Positions 1-6,726 of a stretch of 45,550 nt of DNA are shown here, in pieces. Position 1 is the first letter of the stretch. Each line of letters begins with the position of its first letter. The translations under genes and the position numbers were made by a program. The stretch comes from Ruminococcus flavefaciens MA2007 (GTDB taxonomy: Bacteria; Bacillota; Clostridia; Oscillospirales; Ruminococcaceae). The notes beneath the pieces are model-generated. The model made no database searches. It was not told the DNA's origin and saw only the letters and a list, made by a program, of their open reading frames with translations. The DNA is taken from NCBI RefSeq assembly GCF_000621845.1, contig NZ_JHXF01000025.1:1-45550 (forward strand). Reading direction: 5' to 3'.

Positions 1-300
1 AATTATGGGGGAAACCTTTCTGAAGAAAGGTTCCTCTGACGGAGGCGCGCCCCTCTGTCACTGCGTGACATCTCCCCGCACTGCGGGGAGTCACCCCCAT
101 ACCCCTTTCCAAAGACTTTTATCTGGTTTTTTCGCAGATAGGGCGCTTCTTAAATAAAAAAAGACCTGCAAAAATGCAGGTGCGCCCTATCTGTGAAAAA
201 ACAAAACGAAAGTTTTAGGGAGAGAGTTTGAGAGAAGCCCCTTTTTAAAAAGGGGTTCTCTCAATATTAAGCATAAAATTTCTACATGGGTATTATGGTT
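1..300 (+). repeat. MITE-like element C, copy 1 (left end cut by window edge)
   Basis: This non-coding stretch is colinear with the reverse complement of 5241-5606. The shared blocks are the gggggaaacctttctga hairpin, the segment ending in cagatagggcgc, the gagagagtttgagag block, and the aagcataaaa block leading into atggt. Near its centre are 20-nt inverted arms at 127-146 and 182-201 with one mismatch, enclosing a 35-nt segment that has its own hairpin (cctgca/tgcagg). A separate ~62-nt element (B) interrupts it at 33-94. I see no gene in bases 1-354. The element probably begins before base 1. Confidence 0.75.
33..94 (+). repeat. Small palindromic element B, copy 1
   Basis: A 62-nt unit with three hairpins in order: a cctc/gagg stem, tgtcac-tgc-gtgaca, and ctccccgca-tgcggggag. 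The same unit occurs at 5323-5384, in changed form at 2830-2893, and reversed at 10728-10775. Compared with the other C copy, which has no B at this point, it is a clean insertion between gaaaggttc and the following cccc. Confidence 0.75.
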
Positions 301-354
301 ATTCACGTAGGGCTGTATATTTCTTTCTTTTGTTTTCAGCAAGCTGCCGTAAGC

Positions 355-1887
355 TTATTCTTGTTCTCCGCTCGAAAGTACAAATGACTGATCCGTGCTG
401 AATATAAACGCATTATAAGGCTGACTTGTTTTTTCAGCAGCATTTTCTGCTTGTTTCCGTATCTCCTCTGATTCCAAAGCTGCCTCATGAATCTGTCTGT
501 TTATTTCAGCATTCTTTTGCATCTGCTCCTGTTCTTCCGCGAAAAGGTCGCCGCTGAACTCTACATAATTTGTCGTTTTTTCTGTTTTTTTGCCAAGTTC
601 AGCAAAATCGCCCTCGATATTGCCGCTATGAACGATTATATGCTCATCTCTCCCGTCGATACTGATATCAACAGTCGGATCGCTCTGCGAATCATACATA
701 AAATGAGTGATATAAGGCTCATACATACGCATAGCAGCCTTTATACTGCTGTCAGCAGGCGTTTTAAATGTCTTGACAGCACTGTTTTCACTGAATCTCA
801 TGGTCTGCACCTTGTCATCAACAAGAGCTTCATCTGCCAGATTGTAAGGCTCATACCAGCTGAGAGTTTCAGTTAAGTCTTCATATTCTGCCGCATCTGC
901 AAAGAAGTCCTTTCTGTTAAATGCAGACTTGTTCTCTTCAGGCATAGCGTCTGAACCGTCGTAATTCAGCGATGTTTTCCATAGCTTATCAGCTTCGGGA
1001 AGTATATATTCTACCAATCCGCCTAATTCTTCATCATAGCAGCTTGTCATCATATCGTAGTAATACTTCTCGCAATCCTCATCATAATTGCAGTACAGCA
1101 CCTGAGTCTGCAAGGTCTTTACAACATCATCGTACTTGAAGATATGAACGTATGCGAACGAAGCAGCGGTTGCTCTTTTGCCGTCCTCGTCAACGAGCAA
1201 TGCGTATTTGTCTCCCGTAAACGCATTGCAGGCCGCTCTGTACGCCTTGTAGTCATTGGCTTCAGTGCTTATATCTCCGATAGCCTCGATATCCTTATTT
1301 GTAAACTTGGCTTTTGACTCCGCAGCCGCAAGGAAGTTGGATTCATTGTAATCGCCTGTATACTCAACAGCATATATCTGATTTGTAAGAACTCCCTCTA
1401 TCTCCCTGACGAACACACGGACATTTATATCGTCTGTGTTCTCTGCCTCAAAAGGACAGCTGTATAAAGGAGATATAAGAATATCGTCCTCGATGTACTC
1501 GCTGAGGGGCATATCGTAGACCTTATAATCATTGACCTCGGTCTCTCTCTGTATCTCGGAGATCATGTCACGGTACTTCCTGTTTGAATCCGTACCGAGA
1601 TCAGCCATGAACTCCTGAAAGAAGACAGTCCTCGGCAGAACTCCTATGCAAACCACAGCCGCCGCAGCTATTGATACCCATTTCAATACGGGAACAGCCC
1701 TGCGTCTGCCCGTGACATTCTCAAGGTCGCTTACGGTCAGCTCGCTGTCTGAAAAATCCTGATCTGTCTCAGGAAAAGCTCTTGCGGAGATCTTTTCAAA
1801 GCAGTCAACGTTAGATGAAAGCTCCGACATCTTATTTCTGAGCTCCTTTTCAAGCTCATCCGCTCCGTTTATTCTGTTATCTTTCAC
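355..1887 (-). CDS. Membrane-anchored sigma-factor partner (putative anti-sigma factor)
   Basis: 510 residues. The cytosolic N-terminus (about 1-63) is acidic and ends in an RRR stop-transfer-like patch. One membrane helix follows at about 67-85, then a ~420-residue outer domain rich in Asp, Glu and Tyr. I do not recognise the outer domain. The GTG start overlaps the TGA of the ECF sigma gene, with AGGTGA upstream, so the two are translationally coupled. This layout is typical of an ECF sigma factor and its membrane anti-sigma factor: the inner part would hold the sigma factor and the outer part would sense an envelope signal. The role is inferred from position and topology. No zinc-finger (HxxxCxxC) anti-sigma motif is visible in the N-terminus. 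Confidence 0.6.
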   Translation of the reverse strand: MKDNRINGADELEKELRNKMSELSSNVDCFEKISARAFPETDQDFSDSELTVSDLENVTGRRRAVPVLKWVSIAAAAVVCIGVLPRTVFFQEFMADLGTDSNRKYRDMISEIQRETEVNDYKVYDMPLSEYIEDDILISPLYSCPFEAENTDDINVRVFVREIEGVLTNQIYAVEYTGDYNESNFLAAAESKAKFTNKDIEAIGDISTEANDYKAYRAACNAFTGDKYALLVDEDGKRATAASFAYVHIFKYDDVVKTLQTQVLYCNYDEDCEKYYYDMMTSCYDEELGGLVEYILPEADKLWKTSLNYDGSDAMPEENKSAFNRKDFFADAAEYEDLTETLSWYEPYNLADEALVDDKVQTMRFSENSAVKTFKTPADSSIKAAMRMYEPYITHFMYDSQSDPTVDISIDGRDEHIIVHSGNIEGDFAELGKKTEKTTNYVEFSGDLFAEEQEQMQKNAEINRQIHEAALESEEIRKQAENAAEKTSQPYNAFIFSTDQSFVLSSGEQE

Positions 1888-2483
1888 TGCTGTTCACCTG
1901 CCTTTTCCTTTAATATGGATATTGCCTTTTGATATCTTGATTTTGCCGTAGTTTCAGGGCATTTCATTATTTTAGCTATCTGTCTGAACGTAAGCTCGGC
2001 ACAGCAATGCAGTATCACCGTTTCCCTTTGCTTTTCGTTCAGATATTTCAGAAGCTGATTTATGTAAATACTGTCCTCCACAGTCTTTTCAGCCTCGCCG
2101 TAGCTCTGTATGATAAAATTCGAGACCTCTCGTTTATGTCTTCGGCGAAGCTCCAATGCAACGTTGCGTGCAATAGTGAGAATAAAGCCCTTTCCGTCGC
2201 CCTTTTTCGGCGAGAACTTTTTCACCTGCGTAAGTCTGACAAAGGTCTCGATGACGCAGTCCTCTGCAAGATGATAGTCCGATGTAATACCGAAGGCAAC
2301 CGCAAAAACGCTGTCCTTGAACATGGTATAGAGAGTATTCAGGCTCTCCTTTGAATTTCGGCAGCTGATAATAAGATCATTTACTGTATTATCCTCTTCC
2401 GCAGGCATACTACGTTCCTTATTCAGTACATTAGTAAATATCGCTCCGTCACCTCCGCTTAGTAATTTAGTTTCGGCGTCCAT
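1884..2483 (-). CDS. ECF-type RNA polymerase sigma factor
   Basis: 199 residues from the ATG at 2483, chosen because AAGGAG lies 8 nt upstream; an in-frame TTG six codons earlier has no such site. A sigma region 2 is seen around LYTMFKDSVFAVAF and AEDCVIETFVRL. Region 4 with its helix-turn-helix is LNEKQRETVILH through TFRQIAKIMKCPETTAKSRYQKA near the C-terminus. The spacing fits sigma-70 group 4. About 45 residues precede region 2, more than in a minimal ECF factor. It should direct transcription of a small regulon, probably including itself, under control of the overlapping membrane protein. A consensus promoter lies about 190 nt upstream, giving a long leader. Confidence 0.85.
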   Translation of the reverse strand: MDAETKLLSGGDGAIFTNVLNKERSMPAEEDNTVNDLIISCRNSKESLNTLYTMFKDSVFAVAFGITSDYHLAEDCVIETFVRLTQVKKFSPKKGDGKGFILTIARNVALELRRRHKREVSNFIIQSYGEAEKTVEDSIYINQLLKYLNEKQRETVILHCCAELTFRQIAKIMKCPETTAKSRYQKAISILKEKAGEQQ

Positions 2484-2672
2484 TTTCCTCACTCCTTTCA
2501 AGTATCAGAGGCAGGGACAATGCCCTGACTTGCAAGCTCCTCTGAAGCTCCTGATGAAAGCTTTCATAAATAAGTGATTTCAGACGCCGAAAAAGACGAA
2601 ATAATTTCAAAAAAATTTTCGAATTTTGTTAGCACATCAAAACAAAAATTCTTTTTACTATCCGCAACATGA

Positions 2673-2701
2673 ATTATATCACTTACGCAAATAAAAATCA
2701 A
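2673..2701 (-). promoter_or_regulatory. Promoter for the sigma/anti-sigma pair
   Basis: On the minus strand: -35 TTGATT (2696-2701), 17-nt spacer, -10 TATAAT (2673-2678). It resembles a vegetative promoter. The predicted leader before the sigma start is about 180 nt. Confidence 0.65.
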
Positions 2702-2714
2702 GAAAATCATAATT

Positions 2715-2739
2715 TGTAGGGGCGGATATTATCCGCCCG
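2715..2739 (+). repeat. Type A palindrome (TGTAGGGGC... family)
   Basis: TGTAG followed by gggcggat-att-atccgccc, a perfect 8-bp stem with a 3-nt loop. The same stem appears inverted at 12035-12058. Confidence 0.8.
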
Positions 2740-2748
2740 TTGAAAAAA

Positions 2749-2776
2749 TGTAGGGGACGGTGTCCTCGACGTCCCG
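2749..2776 (+). repeat. Type A palindrome
   Basis: TGTAG followed by gggacg, a 10-nt loop and cgtccc. The prefix matches the other copies but the stem sequence differs, and pairing is kept. Confidence 0.65.
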
Positions 2777-2829
2777 TTTAGGGAACGCCTTCGTAACTGC
2801 GGGACTTTGCCCCCCCACCAGAGGCGCTG

Positions 2830-2893
2830 CCTCTGACCTTACCGGTACGTCCCCTCTGTCCTACGGACATCTCCCCATTTTATGGGGAGTCAC
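2830..2893 (+). repeat. Small palindromic element B, copy 2 (diverged)
   Basis: Same order as the other B units. The hairpins here are tgtcc-tac-ggaca and ctccccat-ttt-atggggag: both stems differ from copies 1 and 3, with matched changes on both sides. Confidence 0.65.
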
Positions 2894-2971
2894 TCCGCCA
2901 AAGGAACAAAGTCCCTTTGGAATCCCGTTCATGGGCTCGGCAAGTTTTTGTTTTAATTTATGATTTATTAC

Positions 2972-3008
2972 AAAAAGCTCCGAAGCATAACCACTTCGGA
3001 GCTTTACT
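2972..3008 (-). terminator. Terminator of the GTPase operon
   Basis: A 12-bp perfect stem, aaagctccgaag (2974-2985) with cttcggagcttt (2994-3005) and an 8-nt loop. On the minus strand it ends in a T run, just after the stop of the 3013-3969 gene. Confidence 0.8.
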
Positions 3009-3012
3009 ATTT

Positions 3013-3969
3013 TTAATAGAATGTAGCCACAGGCTGCTCGGGAGCCTCTGCCTTTCCGATACTTCTCACAAGAAGTACAGGACCTTTTCCGCGGTAGAGC
3101 TTGTGCTTCTGAACGCTTATCACGCCCGAAACAGTCACCCATTCCTTGTTTGCAGGCTCTGCCCCCTCCTCATACTGGGCTACCAGCCAGCAGTACTGGA
3201 TATCCTCGACACAGCAGGTCATGATATGACGTCCCACCGCAAAGGTATTCACAGGGAACTTCTCATTCTTGGCAGTAAGCGCCTTGAATGTCATGGTCTT
3301 GCCGTCATATTTCATAGGCTCCTCCATGATATCTCTGTACCAAAGAGCGAAGTCCTTGTCCTCAAGGGTTATCTCGTCGGCTTCAACATCAAAGGGCAGC
3401 GGATCTTCGATATCGTCATAAGCAACCTTGCCGTCAGTATATTCGTAAACTATCTCGGCACGTCTGCTGACGCCTCTTACTACCTTGTGGAACTCATTGG
3501 GATCATAGCTCTTTTCAAAGCGGTTGAAAACCACCATTTCAGCGTTATTGAACTTGTCAACAACGAGACTGCGCATATTGGCGTTGTAGTTATTGAATGT
3601 AGTCGCGTCAACAAAGCACATTACCTGCGCGATAGTTGTCTCGTCAGGCATAGCCTTGAAGAAGTCGTCCATGAGCCACATACCGTTGTATTCAACGACT
3701 ACGCGCTCAGCGCCGCTCTCTTTGAGTATCTTCGTAAAGTTCTCCATAGTGAACTCAGATTTATCGTCGATAACGTGAGTAATGACATTCTTCTTTGGCA
3801 TACGGGAGATATCGTACTCCTCCACGCCCTCCTCACAGATAAGAAGAAGTGTCTTTTCGCCCTTGTTGAAGCGCTTATCCTCTAAGGTCTCCTGTATGAA
3901 CTTGGTCTTTCCCGATTCAAGGAAGCCAAGGAACAGGTATATCGGGATCAGTTCGTCCTGATTAGGCAC
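3013..3969 (-). CDS. G3E-family GTPase fused to a DUF1980/YcgQ-like C-terminal domain
   Basis: 318 residues, GTG start at 3969 with AAAGGAG 8 nt upstream. The N-terminal two thirds is a P-loop GTPase: Walker A GFLESGKT at 15-22, a hydrophobic strand before EYNGMW, and NRFE where classical members have NKxD. The Cys motif (CxCC) typical of COG0523 metallochaperones is absent. The last ~95 residues resemble the C-terminal part of TIGR03943/DUF1980 proteins, with the MTCCVED motif and a final WVTVSGVI-type strand. Family knowledge: TIGR03943 proteins usually partner YraQ/DUF318 permeases and occur near CobW genes in metal regulons. Here there is no permease; the domain is joined directly to a GTPase. 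It lies 18 nt after the His-rich GTPase, so the two are co-transcribed. Likely role: metal (zinc) handling, inferred. Confidence 0.75.
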   Translation of the reverse strand: MPNQDELIPIYLFLGFLESGKTKFIQETLEDKRFNKGEKTLLLICEEGVEEYDISRMPKKNVITHVIDDKSEFTMENFTKILKESGAERVVVEYNGMWLMDDFFKAMPDETTIAQVMCFVDATTFNNYNANMRSLVVDKFNNAEMVVFNRFEKSYDPNEFHKVVRGVSRRAEIVYEYTDGKVAYDDIEDPLPFDVEADEITLEDKDFALWYRDIMEEPMKYDGKTMTFKALTAKNEKFPVNTFAVGRHIMTCCVEDIQYCWLVAQYEEGAEPANKEWVTVSGVISVQKHKLYRGKGPVLLVRSIGKAEAPEQPVATFY

Positions 3970-3987
3970 AGTCCATTCTCCTTTCTA

Positions 3988-5163
3988 TCAAGCCTTGAAA
4001 AGCTCTGCAATAGCCTCTTCGTTTATCTTTGAGCCGATAACGCAGAGTCTGCCGATAGTGCCTGCACAGCCTGTGCGGACATCCGGCACACCGGGAACAT
4101 AGTCATAGTGTATCCACTGACCGTCAGCACCTGCAACGATACCCTTTGCACGAAGTATCATGCCGTACTTCTCCTCGTTGCCAAGAGCCTCAAGAGCAGA
4201 CTGTATCTCGTCCATAGTGTAAGTTCTTGTAGTCTCTCTGCCCCAGCTTGTGAATACCTCGTCAGCATGGTGGTGATGATGTTCGTGGTCATGGTCATGA
4301 TCGTGGCAGCCGCAGGTGCAGTCAGGACCGTGATCGTGGTGGTGGTCATGCTCATCATGGTCGTGATCGTGATGATGATGTTCGTGCTCATCATGGTCAT
4401 GATCGTGATGACAATGCTCATGCTCGTCATGATCGTGATGACAGTGCTCGTGCTCATCGTGGTCGTGATCATGGTGATGATGTTCATGCTCCTCATGATC
4501 GTGGTCATGGTGGTGATGATCGTGATGTGCAGCCTCTTCAAGGAGCTCCTTGAGCTCGTCATCAAGTGTATTCTTCTGTGTCATAGCGTCAACAAGCTGC
4601 TTGCCTGTGAGCTCGTCCCACTCAGTAGTAACTATAGGAGCAGCAGGATTCTTCTCGCGGAGGCTCTTTACGCACTCGTCCAGCTTATCCTGCGAAAGAC
4701 CGCTTGTGTGGCTGAGAATAAGGCAGCTTGCATAGGTTATCTGATTGTCGAAGAACTCGCCGAAGTTCTTCATGTACATCTTGTACTTCTTTGCGTCTAC
4801 AACTGTAGTGAAGCCGTCAAGCTCTACATCGTGAGCGTTGATGTTCTGAACAGCGCGGATAACGTCGCTGAGCTTGCCAACGCCCGAGGGCTCGATAAGG
4901 ATACGGTCGGGAGCATAGTCTGCAAGGACCTTTTCCAGAGCCTTGCCGAAGTCTCCCACGAGACTGCAGCAGATACAGCCCGAGTTCATTTCGGTTATCT
5001 CAACGCCTGCGTCCTGCAAAAAGCCGCCGTCAATACCTATCTGACCGAACTCGTTCTCGATAAGCACCATCTTTTCGCCCTTGTAGCCCTCCTGAATGAG
5101 CTTCTTTATAAGAGTGGTCTTTCCTGCGCCCAGAAAGCCCGAGAAAATAGTTATTTTTGTCAT
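3988..5163 (-). CDS. CobW/G3E-family GTPase with long His/Asp/Glu-rich metal-binding region
   Basis: 391 residues from the ATG at 5163, which has AAGAAG 8 nt upstream; a GTG three codons earlier is less likely. Motifs in order: Walker A GFLGAGKT at 9-16, ENEFGQIGID near 36-45, the CxCC metal site GCICC at 62-66, and Walker B-like ILIEPSGVG. Then a striking region at about 211-300 built of repeats such as HDHDHDEHEHHHH, with a short Cys-bearing break (CTCGC). A CobW C-terminal domain follows. COG0523 GTPases use GTP hydrolysis to deliver or store metals, most often zinc, and His-rich loops are known to bind Zn or Ni. The metal here is unproven. First gene of a two-gene operon with a strong promoter at 5200-5228. 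Confidence 0.9.
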   Translation of the reverse strand: MTKITIFSGFLGAGKTTLIKKLIQEGYKGEKMVLIENEFGQIGIDGGFLQDAGVEITEMNSGCICCSLVGDFGKALEKVLADYAPDRILIEPSGVGKLSDVIRAVQNINAHDVELDGFTTVVDAKKYKMYMKNFGEFFDNQITYASCLILSHTSGLSQDKLDECVKSLREKNPAAPIVTTEWDELTGKQLVDAMTQKNTLDDELKELLEEAAHHDHHHHDHDHEEHEHHHHDHDHDEHEHCHHDHDEHEHCHHDHDHDEHEHHHHDHDHDEHDHHHDHGPDCTCGCHDHDHDHEHHHHHADEVFTSWGRETTRTYTMDEIQSALEALGNEEKYGMILRAKGIVAGADGQWIHYDYVPGVPDVRTGCAGTIGRLCVIGSKINEEAIAELFKA

Positions 5164-5199
5164 GTAAAACACTTCTTTCTAAAAAATCGTTCAAAGAAT

Positions 5200-5228
5200 A
5201 TTATATCACGTTGACAAAAATAAATCAA
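5200..5228 (-). promoter_or_regulatory. Promoter of the GTPase operon
   Basis: Minus strand: -35 TTGATT (5223-5228), 17-nt spacer, -10 TATAAT (5200-5205), about 37 nt before the start codon. No clear zinc-repressor (Zur) palindrome was recognised around it. Confidence 0.7.
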
Positions 5229-5240
5229 GCCCTATTTAGG

Positions 5241-5606
5241 CACAAAACGTCTGCGTTTTACCATGATACTTATAAAGAAGTTTTATGCTTATTATTGAGA
5301 GAACCCCTTTTGAAAAAGGGACCCTCTGACGGAGGACGTCCCCTCTGTCACTGCGTGACATCTCCCCGCACTGCGGGGAGTCACTCTCAAACTCTCTCCC
5401 TAAAACTTTCGTTTTGTTTTTTCTCAGATAGGGCGCTTCATAAAATAAAGAGTCCTGCAAAATGCAGGAGCGCCCTATCTGCGAAAAAACCAGATAAAAG
5501 TCTTTGGAAAGGGGTTCGGGGGAGAACCTTTCCTCAGAAAGGTTTCCCCCGATAAATAACTATAAACTTCTGTATAAGCATCATGGTTTAACCCATGCAT
5601 TTTGTG
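5241..5606 (-). repeat. MITE-like element C, copy 2 (complete, with terminal inverted repeats)
   Basis: It fills the gap between the GTPase operon and the hydrolase. Imperfect terminal inverted repeats of about 50 nt lie at 5241-5293 and 5552-5606, sharing accatgat, the tatacagaagttt-like block and cacaaaa at the outer end. The interior is colinear with copy 1 read backwards. Central arms are at 5417-5436 and 5470-5489. A B element lies at 5323-5384, at a different point from that in copy 1. It has no open frame that could be a transposase, so it would be non-autonomous. Its right end runs over the last codons of the hydrolase gene. Confidence 0.75.
5323..5384 (+). repeat. Small palindromic element B, copy 3
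   Basis: Almost identical to 33-94, with the same hairpin stems, but inserted at another position and in the opposite orientation relative to the surrounding C element. Confidence 0.75.
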
Positions 5607-6664
5607 AAAAAGTCGTCTATAAGGTCGATAAGCTCCTGATTGAAGCCGTTATACAGCTCCTTATCCACAGAAGCATAATACTTTTCCATTTCCTCGTCGG
5701 GGATATCCTTGCCGTACTTCTCCTTTAAAGCCTCGTATTTCGGACTAAGCACGTTCTTCTTGTAATCCCTGTACTCGGGAGTATAGAAATAGGAATTATG
5801 TCCGTTCCTGCCCTCCTCGGTAAAGACCTTGTACTCGGCATCGGGATTGGTTATCTCATCCTTATGGGCGATAACAGCCGCCTCCTCATAGCCTATGGTC
5901 TCGTCATCATTGCCGTGTATAACAAGCACGGGAATATCAGCCTTGTTTATGCCGTCCACAGCCGACCATGAGGAATCCTTGCCGAACTTCATCTTGTTGT
6001 ATGTCCAGACAAAGGGGTGAAGCAAGATACCTGCCTTGCCGTACATACTGTCGCAGGAGCTTGCCAGCTGCTCATAGGGCGTATTGTAGCCCGACATGGT
6101 AATGCAGCCCTTTATATCGTGGTCGAAGTTCAGTACTGCCGCCGCCGCATAGCCGCCCCAGCTGTGTCCCAACACATATGTATCCATTTTTCCAAGCTCG
6201 GGATCGCTTTCGGCGAAATCAAGCGCAAGGTCAAGGTCGATCACAGACTGAGCAAGCCCCTTGGAGCCCTCTCCCGCACTGTTTCCGCTGCCTGTAGCGT
6301 CATAGGCGAAGATTCGCCAGCCGTCGTCAACAAGCTTTGTCAGCAGCTTCAAGTAATATTCATGTCCGCCGCCTATGCCGTGGGCAAAAACAATAAGTCC
6401 CTTGTCGTTGCTGCCGCCGTAGATATAGCCTTTCAGCGTATTCTCACCCGACAAGAAGCTTACCTCCTGACGGGGATAATCGTTTTCATAGTGGTCATAG
6501 AAGTATGTAGCTGCAAATCGTCTTTCGGGATAATCGCCGCGTCCGAAATTCTTGTTCATCTCCACGCAGGTGATAACATAGCCTACAACGATAGAAATTA
6601 TAATAAAAAGCGCTATAAATATAAGAATGGCTCGCTTTTTGCTCTTTTTACCGTTTTTACTCAT
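5588..6664 (-). CDS. Membrane-anchored alpha/beta hydrolase
   Basis: 358 residues with GGGGAG upstream of the start. A Lys-rich N-terminus is followed by one membrane helix at about 11-32, so the enzyme is probably tethered to the outer face of the membrane. The fold is a serine hydrolase: oxyanion HGIGGG, nucleophile elbow GHSWGG near residue 166, acid in HGNDDETI near 251, and a His in GHNSYF near 288. It fits the serine aminopeptidase/BEM46-like group; the substrate is unknown. The last six codons and the stop lie inside the terminal repeat of element C, so the C-terminus may have been replaced by element sequence. A 10-bp hairpin separates it from the EF-G-like gene. Confidence 0.75.
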   Translation of the reverse strand: MSKNGKKSKKRAILIFIALFIIISIVVGYVITCVEMNKNFGRGDYPERRFAATYFYDHYENDYPRQEVSFLSGENTLKGYIYGGSNDKGLIVFAHGIGGGHEYYLKLLTKLVDDGWRIFAYDATGSGNSAGEGSKGLAQSVIDLDLALDFAESDPELGKMDTYVLGHSWGGYAAAAVLNFDHDIKGCITMSGYNTPYEQLASSCDSMYGKAGILLHPFVWTYNKMKFGKDSSWSAVDGINKADIPVLVIHGNDDETIGYEEAAVIAHKDEITNPDAEYKVFTEEGRNGHNSYFYTPEYRDYKKNVLSPKYEALKEKYGKDIPDEEMEKYYASVDKELYNGFNQELIDLIDDFFTKCMG

Positions 6665-6691
6665 ATCTTTCTCCCCTTATATAAACCAAAA

Positions 6692-6715
6692 CGGCTGCCG
6701 CAACCGCGGCAGCCG
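6692..6715 (-). terminator. Hairpin after the EF-G-like gene
   Basis: A 10-bp perfect GC-rich stem, cggctgccgc with gcggcagccg and loop aacc, followed on the minus strand by TTTTGGTTT. It is probably a terminator or attenuator; the T run is short, so read-through to the hydrolase is possible. Confidence 0.6.
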
Positions 6716-6726
6716 CCGTATTTTAC

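Larger units (their letters stand above)
2484..3012. other. Intergenic region between GTPase pair and sigma gene
   Basis: This 530-nt gap holds the long leader and promoter of the sigma gene (2484-2701), two type A palindromes (2715-2739 and 2749-2776), one type B element (2830-2893), and the terminator of the GTPase operon (2972-3005). Short open frames here cross the repeats and are not convincing genes. Confidence 0.7.

Noticed and set aside
2861..3142. Minus-strand 93-codon open frame near the GTPase operon end
   Set aside because: It spans a B repeat and the terminator and runs into the GTPase gene in another frame; no ribosome site or family.
4108..5214. Long plus-strand open frame opposite the His-rich GTPase, rich in Val and Met
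   Set aside because: It is the antisense of the His/Asp repeats and of CobW motifs; the real gene is clear on the minus strand.
5157..5555. Plus-strand open frame over element C copy 2
   Set aside because: It translates repeat sequence only; the peptide pattern recurs in every B copy and does not look like a protein.
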